From Verrucomicrobia bacterium S94 (lineage in GTDB: Bacteria > Verrucomicrobiota > Kiritimatiellia > Kiritimatiellales > Pontiellaceae), in the NCBI GenBank assembly GCA_004299845.1, contig CP036201.1:2170001-2234000 (forward strand): a DNA stretch of 64,000 nucleotides. Reading direction: 5' to 3'. This document shows, in pieces, positions 53,945-62,185 of this stretch; the stretch's first letter is position 1; each line of letters opens with the position of its first letter. Under the pieces are notes generated by a model, which worked only from the letters and a program-made list of their open reading frames with translations, was not told the DNA's origin and did not search any database. The position numbers and the translations under genes were made by a program.

Positions 53945-54646
53945 TCAGGATTCCTCTCCCTGCACAGAGACCGGAACGGTTGCTTCAGCGACACCGCCAC
54001 TCAGCCAGCCATCGACTATCGACAACCTCCGGCTGTAGAATTTGACGAACAGTCCGACCAGCAGAGCGGCCGCCAGTGTCCCCTCACGAATGCCTTTCAA
54101 CTGATGCAGCAGCACAAAAGAACTCAGAAGCCCCGCCAGAACCAGCGCACTGTCCACCCCGATTTTTACTTTGCCGAACTCGTGCTCAAACTTTTCAACC
54201 ACCGCTGCAACAAACCCCTCGCCGGGCAGATAAGTCAGATCAGACTTCACCTCAAGAAAGACGCCGAATCCCAGCACCGCACAACTGAGCATGCACCAGA
54301 AAGCCCGCAGCCCGTAAGAGGAGACCGGCAGATCTGCCAACAGGTGCAGTGCCAGATCGATAAACATGCCGAAAACCATCACCGCCGGAAGCTGAATCAA
54401 CTGAATAATACGGTAGTTTCTTTGCAGTATAATCATCTGTAAAATCATCAGCAATATGTTCAGCAGAACCGTCAACTCTCCGACGCTGAGCGAGGTCTTC
54501 AAACTGTAGACATACGGAACGCACGAAATCGGCGATACCCCGAGATCCGCCTTGATCGATAAAGCGACCGCAACAGCCATAATAAAAAGGCCGGTCATAA
54601 AGAGAGCAATTTTTTTAACCAACGTAGAGAGTTTCATTGAATACAT
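53945..54646 (-). CDS. YczE/YitT-like membrane protein (DUF6198 type)
   Basis: A 233-residue protein with five hydrophobic segments. The signature is near the start: MTGLFIMAVAVALSIKADLGVSPISCVPYVYSL, the KADLGVSP pattern of YczE/YyaS proteins. Later segments are LLNILLMILQMIILQRN, FWCMLSCAVLGFGVFLEV and YLPGEGFVAAV. A transport role is often proposed for the family. It converges on the MFS gene with a 10-bp gap. Confidence 0.82.
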   Translation of the reverse strand: MYSMKLSTLVKKIALFMTGLFIMAVAVALSIKADLGVSPISCVPYVYSLKTSLSVGELTVLLNILLMILQMIILQRNYRIIQLIQLPAVMVFGMFIDLALHLLADLPVSSYGLRAFWCMLSCAVLGFGVFLEVKSDLTYLPGEGFVAAVVEKFEHEFGKVKIGVDSALVLAGLLSSFVLLHQLKGIREGTLAAALLVGLFVKFYSRRLSIVDGWLSGGVAEATVPVSVQGEES

Positions 54647-55123
54647 CTTTCTTTCCCCGGCTGAACCCGGAAATGTAAGCGCGACAGAATAAGAACTGAC
54701 GCCGTTTTGTCAAACCGCCTTCCCCCGCTGAAGACACCGAATGCAGAAATCAGATGTCAGTTACAGTAGAAATGGGCCTCGCCCAACATACGATCTCCAG
54801 ACGAGTGAAAATAATTAATGGCCTGAACTTCGGCGACCGAAAAGGATTCAACCCCAAAAACCGGAGTATAATACAACGTAAAAATGAGTCACTGCGCCTC
54901 AGAAAAATAAAGTTTTTCTATCCCTTAAAAACCCATTCTGATTATTTTCCAAATCTCACAGGCTCACCTACTTTTCTGAAATACATAGTGTTTTATGGAA
55001 CTCACCCTCGGTTCTGTGTTTCTTCAACCGAACTTTTCCGGGGTATGACACCTCCCGGTTTAAAAGTTCTGCGGTAGCGTATCCCTGCCGTTTGAAAATT
55101 AAATTAACTGATGGAGGTATAAA
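54647..55123. other. intergenic stretch without a supported gene
   Basis: About 480 bp, more AT-rich than its surroundings. A 107-codon opening at 54754-55077 has no ribosome site and an implausible composition. The only structure seen is an inverted repeat, GAACTTTT (55030-55037) with AAAAGTTC (55062-55069), reinforced by CCGGG/CCCGG inside. It may be the leader of the 44-residue gene that follows. Confidence 0.4.
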
Positions 55124-55258
55124 ATGGCACTTGATTCAAATCATGACTATTCACAGGCGGAACTCGACAACCATGCCAATCAGCTGAACCCCGATGCTGA
55201 AGCCTATTGGGACAGCCGAGGTGAGGAGATGCCCGACAACCACGACGACCGGTTCTAG
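55124..55258 (+). CDS. 44-residue acidic protein
   Basis: A short gene with a good GGAGG site at 55113-55117. The product begins MALDSNHDYSQAELDNHA and contains QLNPDAEAYWDSRGEE, then ends PDNHDDRF. It is very acidic and hydrophilic. NP-x-x-AYW-x-SRG-like motifs recur in short bacterial proteins, but I cannot name a family. It converges with the 215-residue gene, overlapping by 4 bp, and sits at the left edge of the defence island. Confidence 0.6.
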   Translation: MALDSNHDYSQAELDNHANQLNPDAEAYWDSRGEEMPDNHDDRF

Positions 55259-55902
55259 GAATCCGCCCCGCCCTCGTCCGGCAATCGCCAGACGGGGGCG
55301 GTTTCTTTCGCCAGTTTCAGGTGATGCCGATACCAACCAGCATATCCCGCATATACCATCGCAAGCTCCCGGGAAGGCATTCCATGTTCTATACATATTT
55401 CATGAAAACGATGCAGAGCATGGGCAATGCCATACTGAATAATCAGTCCCAGCGCTTCCAGGTCATCCAACTCCGCCGCCTGGACAATCTTGAGCATCCG
55501 CTCCCACGGAAGAACGGGATCGGCTTTGCGCCATTTATACATTTCCCTCCGTGCCACATCAAAATCCAGCTTAAGCCATTCCGCCAGCTTTTCGGCCAGT
55601 TCTTCCAGCGACTTCGATTCACTGTTGATCTTCAGCTGATCGAACCAGGCCCGCATGGGAGAACGCCACTGCTCATTTTTCCATTGCGGAAGATAGATGA
55701 ACAGGCTTGGCTCCGGAAGAAAGCCCTCCTCCGTCCGTGACAGCGATAGATCGAGCACCGCCAGCACATAAAGAAAACTGTCGATGATCGGAAACCACAT
55801 CGCCTTTCTGAGATAATCCAGATCAGTCACATTCTCCGGCCAGCGCGTACCGAAATATGTTGCCTGAAACAACGGGAAATCCTGCAGCTCATTCCGGATC
55901 AT
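55255..55902 (-). CDS. hypothetical protein with HTH-like segment, downstream of the TAC genes
   Basis: A 215-residue soluble protein with no recognised family. The stretch SLEELAEKLAEWLKLDFDVARREMYKWRKADPVLPWERM looks like a helix-turn-helix of the Xre type, where the YKWR-K-x-P pattern falls at the recognition helix. The rest is helical and aromatic-rich. Its start overlaps the stop of the 147-residue gene (ATGA at 55899-55902), so the two are co-translated. An accessory or regulatory role in the defence island is inferred from position only. Confidence 0.6.
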   Translation of the reverse strand: MIRNELQDFPLFQATYFGTRWPENVTDLDYLRKAMWFPIIDSFLYVLAVLDLSLSRTEEGFLPEPSLFIYLPQWKNEQWRSPMRAWFDQLKINSESKSLEELAEKLAEWLKLDFDVARREMYKWRKADPVLPWERMLKIVQAAELDDLEALGLIIQYGIAHALHRFHEICIEHGMPSRELAMVYAGYAGWYRHHLKLAKETAPVWRLPDEGGADS

Positions 55903-56342
55903 TGACAGTGCCCCTCAAAATCGGCGGCATGCAATAAAGCATTTAGCCGGAAACAAGCCCGTTCCAACGATTCCATCTCAAGCAGTGATGTCTCAGAGAA
56001 AAGGCGGGCATCCGGAGGAATTTCAGCACCGAATCGGCCTCTTAAAATGCCATCTTGAAAAACCCTAAGATTAAACGCCCACGGATATTCCATCGCTTCA
56101 TCGGGAATATCCAAGTTAAAAACCGATGACAGAAACTGTTCAAACTTTGCGCCGCCTCCCGGAGCCAACCGGTCCACACTTTCCGCCATCTTTGCCCGGG
56201 TGCTCGGAATGAACCGAGGCGGCTTTTTCCGCCAGTTTTTAAAGGTCCTTTGAGTAATCAAAGGAAACAGCTTATGCATAAACCAGTCCGGCGACGCACC
56301 GACCAGTTGAGTCATAACGAGATGATGAGAGATAAAGATCAT
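55899..56342 (-). CDS. hypothetical protein paired with the 215-residue gene
   Basis: A 147-residue (or 138, if it starts at the Met at 56315) soluble protein. Near the N-terminus TQRTFKNWRKKPPRFIPSTR has the NWRKxPP pattern seen in atypical HTH proteins and resembles the segment in the downstream 215-residue protein. The C-terminal half (SLLEMESLERACFRLNALL) is helical. No ribosome site clearly decides the start. It lies 69 bp after the SecB-like gene and overlaps the next gene. Confidence 0.6.
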   Translation of the reverse strand: MIFISHHLVMTQLVGASPDWFMHKLFPLITQRTFKNWRKKPPRFIPSTRAKMAESVDRLAPGGGAKFEQFLSSVFNLDIPDEAMEYPWAFNLRVFQDGILRGRFGAEIPPDARLFSETSLLEMESLERACFRLNALLHAADFEGHCQ

Positions 56343-56411
56343 TCCGAATCTGTCTTCGAGCCTCCCAAATGCAAACCGAAGCTTGCCATGGGAACCCCGG
56401 GACGGGAAAAA

Positions 56412-56825
56412 CTAACTATCGCCTGGCAGCGGAAGGCCCGCGAACTCAGTGTCCAGCAGCAGAAGCCGCATTTTACTTAACAGCTTTTGCCTGCAGATCT
56501 CATCAAAATACCAGGCCAACCCCGCAATTTCGTCAAAATCGGCGGACTCAGAAAGCTCAAACTGTCCTTCCACAGAAGCCGTTGCTTCCATCAGCAGGAG
56601 GTCTTTTTCGGGATCGGGTTGCTCCCCTGTTCCGCTGAAGGCTTTCACCACCAACGAGGCCTTCCAGCAAATGGTTTTCGCCGGATCGCACAGGCATTCT
56701 TTACGGTTATCGTTAAAGTGAAAATTAACAAATCCTTTACCCTCCGCCGGCTTGGAATTGTGCGAAATGAAAGTTTGCTGCGTAACCCGCAGTTGATGAA
56801 CTGAAATATCAGGCTTCGTATTCAC
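56412..56825 (-). CDS. SecB-like chaperone of a toxin-antitoxin-chaperone system
   Basis: About 137 residues, the usual SecB size. The beta strand pattern ISVHQLRVTQQTFISHNS, then a long strand pair with DLLLMEATASVEGQFELSE, and the C-terminal helix-plus-PLP end (KLLSKMRLLLLDTEFAGLPLPG) matches SecB-like proteins (AGFPPLxLP in true SecB). The GTG at 56825 is the start because GGAGG lies 6 nt before it, inside the end of hicB. Such solitary SecB paralogues next to toxin-antitoxin genes protect the antitoxin. It overlaps hicB by 17 bp. Confidence 0.7.
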   Translation of the reverse strand: MNTKPDISVHQLRVTQQTFISHNSKPAEGKGFVNFHFNDNRKECLCDPAKTICWKASLVVKAFSGTGEQPDPEKDLLLMEATASVEGQFELSESADFDEIAGLAWYFDEICRQKLLSKMRLLLLDTEFAGLPLPGDS

Positions 56826-57270
56826 GGACGTCCTCCTCAATCCGATATCCACCGCCCCGCCGCATCGCATCAAAATCAAGCGGTTCGGTTACGCTGGTCT
56901 CCAGATGAATGTGCTGCTCGTTGTGATGGTGCACCTCACGCCCGGCCAGTTTCTCGGCAACCGCCTGAGATACAAAGTCGTTCAGCGTTGTTTCCTGCAG
57001 TACCGCTTCGATCGCGGCAGCTTTATGAAGCTCCGGGGTCATACGGACATTAAACGTGCCTTTAAAGGATTTGTCGGGATCCTTACCAATCGCAGCGCAG
57101 GTTTCGAGATAGTCATCGACGGAATCCCTAAAGGCCGCTTCGAGTTCAGGAACGGTCTCGGCCTCGTAGGTCACTAAATCATTGATATAAAGAATTTTTC
57201 CATGCAGGCATCTGTCCTCAAGGCTGTAATCAACCGAGCCGACATAGCTATTGTATTGAAGAGGTTTCAT
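56809..57270 (-). CDS. hicB: HicB-family antitoxin with C-terminal extension
   Basis: A 153-residue antitoxin. The degenerate RNase H-like half (MKPLQYNSYVGSVDYSLEDR, HGKILYINDLVTYEAETVPE, AFRDSVDDYLE) is followed by a ribbon-helix-helix DNA-binding part (SFKGTFNVRMTPELHKAAAI, LNDFVSQAVAEKL). Typical HicB of this type ends there, near residue 110. Here about 43 more residues follow (HHHNEQHIHLE, EPLDFDAMRRGGGYR). With a SecB-like gene directly downstream, this tail is a candidate chaperone-addiction sequence. Its start overlaps hicA's stop (ATGA at 57267-57270). Confidence 0.9.
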   Translation of the reverse strand: MKPLQYNSYVGSVDYSLEDRCLHGKILYINDLVTYEAETVPELEAAFRDSVDDYLETCAAIGKDPDKSFKGTFNVRMTPELHKAAAIEAVLQETTLNDFVSQAVAEKLAGREVHHHNEQHIHLETSVTEPLDFDAMRRGGGYRIEEDVREYEA

Positions 57271-57518
57271 TTCAATTCTCCATTCTCCCGCAGATGCGCC
57301 CTAACGTCTTGAAGGGCATATTTTTTGACGATCGATCCAGGGTGCGGTTCATGCAAACTGATCAGATCCCCCGTGCTTTCCTTGTAAAACTTTCTTCGGG
57401 AACCTTTTCCTTTAATCATTACGTATCCGAAACCACTCAGTAGCGAACAGAGTTCTTTCCTGGTAAAATCCGCCGGAATCGTCTCAAACCGCGCTCTTAC
57501 TTTTTCCTTCTTGCCCAT
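57267..57518 (-). CDS. hicA: HicA-family mRNA interferase toxin
   Basis: An 83-residue double-stranded-RNA-binding-fold toxin. Family motifs are FTRKELCSLLSGFGYVMIKG, GSRRKFY and ISLHEPHPGSIVKKYALQDV with H56. This subgroup carries GSRxKF in place of the GSHxxF of classical HicA. It should cleave mRNA when free of HicB. It is the first gene of the hicA-hicB-secB-like set, with an AAGG site before the ATG and a palindrome 27-45 bp upstream. Confidence 0.92.
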   Translation of the reverse strand: MGKKEKVRARFETIPADFTRKELCSLLSGFGYVMIKGKGSRRKFYKESTGDLISLHEPHPGSIVKKYALQDVRAHLRENGELK

Positions 57519-57544
57519 CTTCTACCTTATTCCCCGCCAAACAG

Positions 57545-57563
57545 GCAACTGAATTTCAGTTGC
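57545..57563. promoter_or_regulatory. 19-bp perfect palindrome, candidate HicB operator
   Basis: GCAACTGAATTTCAGTTGC is perfectly symmetric around one T. It sits 27 bp upstream of hicA in the only long intergenic gap of the operon. RHH antitoxins such as HicB bind palindromes over their own promoter. The site function is inferred. Confidence 0.6.
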
Positions 57564-57679
57564 AAATGCGCCTGATGCGGATGAAGCCATAGAATCAGCA
57601 TCCATCCCGCCTGCACCGCCCGTCCGGGGCGGCATTGATCCAAATCATTGGTCCTCAAATCTTGACAAAATTGAAGGGG

Positions 57680-60600
57680 TTATTGGGTTTTGGCGAGTAT
57701 CCGGTGGAAATAATCGGGCTGATTTTCCATGAAGAAGACGTGGTGGGTGTTGAATTCTTCGAGTGTCATCGAATCACCCCACCAGGAAACCTGTTCATAA
57801 GGGGTGTTGGATATAATAAAAGAGTTCAGAATAACATTCGGATCGCCGAGACGGGTTTCAAGGTTTTTTATGGTGCGGTAAAAGGCGATTTTCGGATCTT
57901 GCGTCCCTTGGAGATTGCGCAGGCCCTTGGGGTCGATGAAATTGATGCGCTGGGTTTTCCCTTCGAGAATCCAAAGAATAAAATCCGGATAGAAGTTACC
58001 GGCCTCGAAAAAGCCGATCCCGTGACCACGCGACATATTACGAAGCATGTAAAGCTCACGCCCGTCTTCAAAAAATTCGGGGTGTTCTTTGCAGTACGTT
58101 TGCACATCGACAACAAACTGTTGTTCACCCTGATTCAGGGCAACCGGCTTGATTTCGACATGAGAACTATTGACGTGCAAAAGCGGCTTATAAAGGTGGC
58201 GGTCAAACTGGATGGCTTTGAAACCCTGAAATTCCAGCGGCTTGAAAACACCTTGCGCCATATCCTCTTTGAGTCCGTTAATGCGCTCGATGATTTCGGT
58301 ACAGGATTTGTCAATAGCGAGCTTGTACTCCTCAATGAAATTGGGATCGTCGGGGGTCAAAATGCGGTATTCGAGTTTATCTTTTTCCCATTCGGATTTT
58401 TTATAGGTATAGAACCGTTCCGCGTATTTTTTGAGCAGGGAAACGGCAATCTCCTGCCAAAGGCGCACCTGCCGGAAGGAACCGGCTTTGGAAATATCGA
58501 GCTGTTCCGGCGGGATATAGAGCGTGTACCAATCATTATTTTTCAGCAGTTGTTCAACCTGAGTTCGTTCAATAGCCAGGTTGAACCAAGCCCTTTCATT
58601 CTTCAATTGCTGGAGTTCAAAATAAATGGAATCCAGGTCCATGAACGCGATGTGCTGAACGGTCAGTTTTCCTTCGTGCTTTACAACCGCTTCGCCTTGT
58701 CGCATGTCTCTGGCTTGAAGAACTTGAAGCTGGGGATATTTATCAACGTTCACTTTGGGAATGCGCTCGTCGGGCAACGGCGGACGCAAAACAGGCTTTT
58801 CGGCCTGCCGTTTAAAATCAACACCGTCCTGCAATTTGATGGTTTTGAGCTTTTGGGTGCCGAGCAGATTGGTAACGGGAAGAATAATTTCCTCTCGGTC
58901 GTCGGCGGTAGGCAGCCCCTCCTCTTCGAGGTAGGCTTTAAACTGGGCCATATAGTCAGCTTTGACACCAAAAATCTGCAGTGTCTCCACTTGATCGATA
59001 TGAGCCGGCGCGGCAATGCCCAGCAGCGCAGTGGTACGCTTAAGGCAGTAGTCTTTCCCTTTTAAGCGGACACCGCGGCCGAAGAGCTGGATCACCTGGG
59101 CTCCCTCGGTTTTTCCCATATTCATCAAACCCATCGAAGAAACCCGCCATGAGTTCCACCCTTCGGTGAATTTTCGCGATCCAATCAGCAGATTAACCGA
59201 GCTGTTTTTGTCGTTAATGGACTGGAACAGGGAATCAGCAAATTCGCGCTCTTCTACAACCAGAAGATCGCCCGCATAATCCTCGCAGAGTTTGCGGAAT
59301 TTTGCGGTGTCCCCGATATTGATCACCGCAAAGGGGTCGTTATCGGCACCGATACTCACGGCAATTTCGCCGTCGGCATTTTTGAGTTCGCTGACATGCA
59401 AGGCGGCGACGGCGTCCGCATTGAACAGGGTCTTGAGAATCTCATCGTACAGGATAGCAGGCGCATATTTCTTTTTAATGAGATAGCCGAACGTATGGTT
59501 AAACAAAGAATGCCCCTGCGCATCGGTCAAAGCATCATTTCCGGAAACCAACCGGCCCAGCAGATCCTGCATCTGCTCGCGATTGCCAATAAAGCGGGAA
59601 AGGAACAAAAGCACGTCGAGCACGTCGGAAACGGGCTTTTTCTTTTCGGTACGCACGGCGTTGACGCTGTTACCAACAAAGACCCACAGCGGCTTGGCGA
59701 GCAGGTAAGGAGCAAACTCAGCCTCTTTATCCTGATAGAGTTTGAGTTGCTGAAAAAAGGAAAGCAGAGCGGCGGCCAGATAGTGATCCTTGAGCTCCCC
59801 CTCTTCGTTGTTCGGTAGATTGTAGATGCGGTACTGCTTGCCATAACCGTCGGTATAAAACCACTTGTAGGAATAGTCGAACAGCGTGCAGCGGGCATAT
59901 TGCTGCTGAAGCGCCTCATTGCCTTTAAGCGCCTGACCGAACGTGGCGGAATACTCAAAGGAAAATCCTTCGGCGCACAGCTTGTTGCGCTGTTGAAGCC
60001 AGAGCCCTTCTTCCGCACCGGACATGCCGCGGTGCCCTTCGTCGACAAATACGAGATTATTCCCTTCGAACGATTCAATCGCGAAGGTTTTTTCGCCTTT
60101 CTTTTCCTTCAGCTTATGGATGTCGATGATCTCGATGTTGTGGCCGGCAAACAGGCCGCGACTTTCGCCGGTGAACATTTCGGCCTGAATGTTGGAGAGT
60201 GAAAATTCACGCAAATGCTGACGGGACAGCCCTTCGTTGGGCGTAAGCAGAATGACGCGGTTGAGCTTTTTCTGCTTCCTGTGTTTTTTGAGGTAGTGCT
60301 GGTACTGGAGCAGGTTGACGTGCAGCAGCAGGGTTTTGCCGCTGCCGGTGGCGCACCAGAAGGCCAGCTTGTTCATTTCCTCCAGCGTGAACGGTTCGAT
60401 GGCGGGCGCGTCGAGCAGTTCGGGCCGGGCGTTGAACGTTTCCAGAAATTCGTTCAGCTCGGCGAGCAGCTGTTCTTTGTCGGTGAACCAGCGATCGAGG
60501 TAGATTTCGGTAAAAAGCAGGGAAAGATACTGGAAATATTTCGGATAGAGCGGCTGACCGGCCTCCCGGTTGCGCTTTTCGCTGATGCGCTTCCAGTGGC

Positions 60601-60850
60601 GCACAATATTGGCGTCGTAGGTTTCGAGCTGCTCGTTGGACAGGGCGATGCGGCCAACCAGACTGCGCAGATTGTAATAGAAATGGCTGCGCCCCTCAGC
60701 ATCAACCCCTTCAAACCGCGAATCGTTCAGCTCTTGGGCGAATCTGTGGAAATCCGCCACTTCAAAAAGTCTCAACATCCAGTTGAACAGCACCAGACGC
60801 TGGTCGAAACGGGCTTTTACTTTTTTGGATCCTCGTTTACGTGAGGCCAT
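57680..60850 (-). CDS. type III restriction-like helicase-nuclease (Res)
   Basis: A 1056-residue superfamily 2 helicase. Walker A is ATGSGKT at 167-173, motif II DEGH at 270-273, motif III SAT at 301-303, and motif VI-type QLFGRGVRLKG near 640. The C-terminal region has a PD-(D/E)xK nuclease pattern: DFILWILEGKTQRINFIDPKG. The order matches type III Res subunits, which translocate and cleave DNA with a Mod methyltransferase partner. Mod lies two genes upstream on the same strand. The intervening DUF3800 and BECR-like genes make the locus non-standard. GGAGAG precedes the start. Confidence 0.88.
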   Translation of the reverse strand: MASRKRGSKKVKARFDQRLVLFNWMLRLFEVADFHRFAQELNDSRFEGVDAEGRSHFYYNLRSLVGRIALSNEQLETYDANIVRHWKRISEKRNREAGQPLYPKYFQYLSLLFTEIYLDRWFTDKEQLLAELNEFLETFNARPELLDAPAIEPFTLEEMNKLAFWCATGSGKTLLLHVNLLQYQHYLKKHRKQKKLNRVILLTPNEGLSRQHLREFSLSNIQAEMFTGESRGLFAGHNIEIIDIHKLKEKKGEKTFAIESFEGNNLVFVDEGHRGMSGAEEGLWLQQRNKLCAEGFSFEYSATFGQALKGNEALQQQYARCTLFDYSYKWFYTDGYGKQYRIYNLPNNEEGELKDHYLAAALLSFFQQLKLYQDKEAEFAPYLLAKPLWVFVGNSVNAVRTEKKKPVSDVLDVLLFLSRFIGNREQMQDLLGRLVSGNDALTDAQGHSLFNHTFGYLIKKKYAPAILYDEILKTLFNADAVAALHVSELKNADGEIAVSIGADNDPFAVINIGDTAKFRKLCEDYAGDLLVVEEREFADSLFQSINDKNSSVNLLIGSRKFTEGWNSWRVSSMGLMNMGKTEGAQVIQLFGRGVRLKGKDYCLKRTTALLGIAAPAHIDQVETLQIFGVKADYMAQFKAYLEEEGLPTADDREEIILPVTNLLGTQKLKTIKLQDGVDFKRQAEKPVLRPPLPDERIPKVNVDKYPQLQVLQARDMRQGEAVVKHEGKLTVQHIAFMDLDSIYFELQQLKNERAWFNLAIERTQVEQLLKNNDWYTLYIPPEQLDISKAGSFRQVRLWQEIAVSLLKKYAERFYTYKKSEWEKDKLEYRILTPDDPNFIEEYKLAIDKSCTEIIERINGLKEDMAQGVFKPLEFQGFKAIQFDRHLYKPLLHVNSSHVEIKPVALNQGEQQFVVDVQTYCKEHPEFFEDGRELYMLRNMSRGHGIGFFEAGNFYPDFILWILEGKTQRINFIDPKGLRNLQGTQDPKIAFYRTIKNLETRLGDPNVILNSFIISNTPYEQVSWWGDSMTLEEFNTHHVFFMENQPDYFHRILAKTQ

Positions 60851-60988
60851 CGAACTCTCCTGAAAAACGTTTAAAATTGAATATTGCCATTCTCAACTGG
60901 ATGTGGGTTACTTCCCTCGATGCCGGTTTTCCGGCAGTGACTCCACGCCTCAAGGCGGCGGATACGGTTTCTGGCCCCGTGTACCAGT

Positions 60989-61477
60989 TTAATCACGGGG
61001 CATCTTTTTTTCATTCATCTTTATCTTCACACCCCGGCGCGTGTAGCCGCGGATATCCTTCCTCCCCGCACAATAAGCGGAAGAAAACCGCCACCCGCCT
61101 TCTTTTCGGGACCAAAGCCATATCACATATCTTTCCTTCCATACCACATACAACCGGTCTTTTGTCTGTTGAGGAACAATCCAGCATTCCACATCATCAA
61201 TATCCCCTTCCAAAATCGCCTTAATCCAACGCATTCGTTCAATCCGATCCCGTGCCACCGCCTTTTTGCTGTGGGGATTGCGGGCACGGTTCGGCGAACA
61301 CCGAAACGCATGATCATACCGGTCTTCATGAAAAACCACCGGATCGCCATTGTGCAGGGTAAGTTCCCCGACTTTCCCTTTATTTAAAAAAATTTCTCGA
61401 TACATTTCCCGCCCCAGCTCTTCGAGCCCCTCGTCAGAAATCCCGTTCGTATCGACTAATAATTCCTCCAACTCCAC
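60989..61477 (-). CDS. possible BECR-fold (PBECR-like) nuclease protein
   Basis: A 162-residue protein with a GTG start (GGGAGAG upstream, 3 nt after the DUF3800 stop). The segment VVFHEDRYDHAFRCSPNRAR, then RIERMRWIKAILEGD, LYVVWKERYVIWLWSRKEG and WRFSSAYCAG has the spacing of BECR/PBECR nucleases: a His, an Arg-containing helix with a WI-x-x-L core, paired strands and a C-terminal S/T. The catalytic set would be H in DHAF, R in RIERM and S in FSSAY. This is pattern matching, not a proven family. It lies between DUF3800 and res and may be a nuclease or toxin of the locus. Confidence 0.5.
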   Translation of the reverse strand: MELEELLVDTNGISDEGLEELGREMYREIFLNKGKVGELTLHNGDPVVFHEDRYDHAFRCSPNRARNPHSKKAVARDRIERMRWIKAILEGDIDDVECWIVPQQTKDRLYVVWKERYVIWLWSRKEGGWRFSSAYCAGRKDIRGYTRRGVKIKMNEKKMPRD

Positions 61478-61480
61478 CGG

Positions 61481-62185
61481 CTATCTCTCCCTTGGGGTTC
61501 TAAAATGGATGTTGAAGACATTAAACTTCTGGTCAACAGAACACGAGATCGACTGAACCGTCACGGCCCGTCCCCGCTTTTCGCCAATATAGCGGATCAG
61601 GTCACGTTTTGCGGAGTCCGGGGGAAGGTTGTCGCACCAGGCTGCCGCGCAGGCTCCGGTCAGCAGATCCGCCAACTGCATCAGGCGGCTTTGATGCGAA
61701 TCGATCACCGTCAGATCTGAAATCCAGGCTCGGCCCCGAATCTTATTTTCCAACACGCGTCGCAGTTCGGTAAAGCGGTCGGCCCCTTTGTTCTTCTTAA
61801 AATCAAGCAGCAGCAGGTATTCATTGCCCTGCGTCAGCCACTGGTTCAGCATTTCATAATAAAACTTATAGAACCCCAGCTCGCGGTCACTGCCGTGGAA
61901 GCGGGCATAGTCCACCTTGTCCTGCTCTACGAGAATTACGCGAAAGCAAAGCTGCTGGTGGTCGAAAAAAAAGTCAACCAGCCGCTTGTATGCGTCCAGT
62001 TTTAAGCGGCTCACCTTATGCCACTTGATTTCCGATCCAAAACCGCATTCCTCACACACGCGCCGGAAAGCTTTGGACAAAACCGGTTTGTCCTCACGAG
62101 GGAGCCAGAGCCCGCCAATGGCCATATAAGGATTGGCGCCATGGCCGTCGTGACGGCTCTCGTCACAATAAACAACCATCTTCAT
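61481..62185 (-). CDS. DUF3800 domain protein (RNase H-like fold)
   Basis: A 234-residue protein. DUF3800 hallmarks are VVYCDESRHDG at the start, EIKWHKVSRLK, LLLLDFKKNKGADRF, and DSHQSRLMQLADLLTGA near the end. The acidic residues (D and E of CDES, D of LLDF, D of QLAD) are the expected metal-binding set of an RNase H-like fold. DUF3800 genes recur in defence islands beside restriction enzymes, but their biochemistry is poorly known. The start at 62185 has GGGGAGGG upstream and overlaps the end of mod by 23 bp. Confidence 0.88.
   Translation of the reverse strand: MKMVVYCDESRHDGHGANPYMAIGGLWLPREDKPVLSKAFRRVCEECGFGSEIKWHKVSRLKLDAYKRLVDFFFDHQQLCFRVILVEQDKVDYARFHGSDRELGFYKFYYEMLNQWLTQGNEYLLLLDFKKNKGADRFTELRRVLENKIRGRAWISDLTVIDSHQSRLMQLADLLTGACAAAWCDNLPPDSAKRDLIRYIGEKRGRAVTVQSISCSVDQKFNVFNIHFRTPRER

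Noticed and set aside
39928-54985. Shared CACCTACTTTTC at 39928 and 54965
   Set aside because: Only about 12-16 bp in AT-rich gaps; likely chance.
54754-55077. 107-codon plus-strand opening
   Set aside because: No ribosome site, odd composition, no motif.
57635-59065. 476-codon plus-strand opening
   Set aside because: Antisense to res, whose helicase and nuclease motifs are clear.
60974-61001. GCCCCGTG/CACGGGGC hairpin as terminator of the BECR-like gene
   Set aside because: The T-rich tract lies on the plus-strand side, so it cannot terminate the minus-strand operon; no plus-strand gene ends here.
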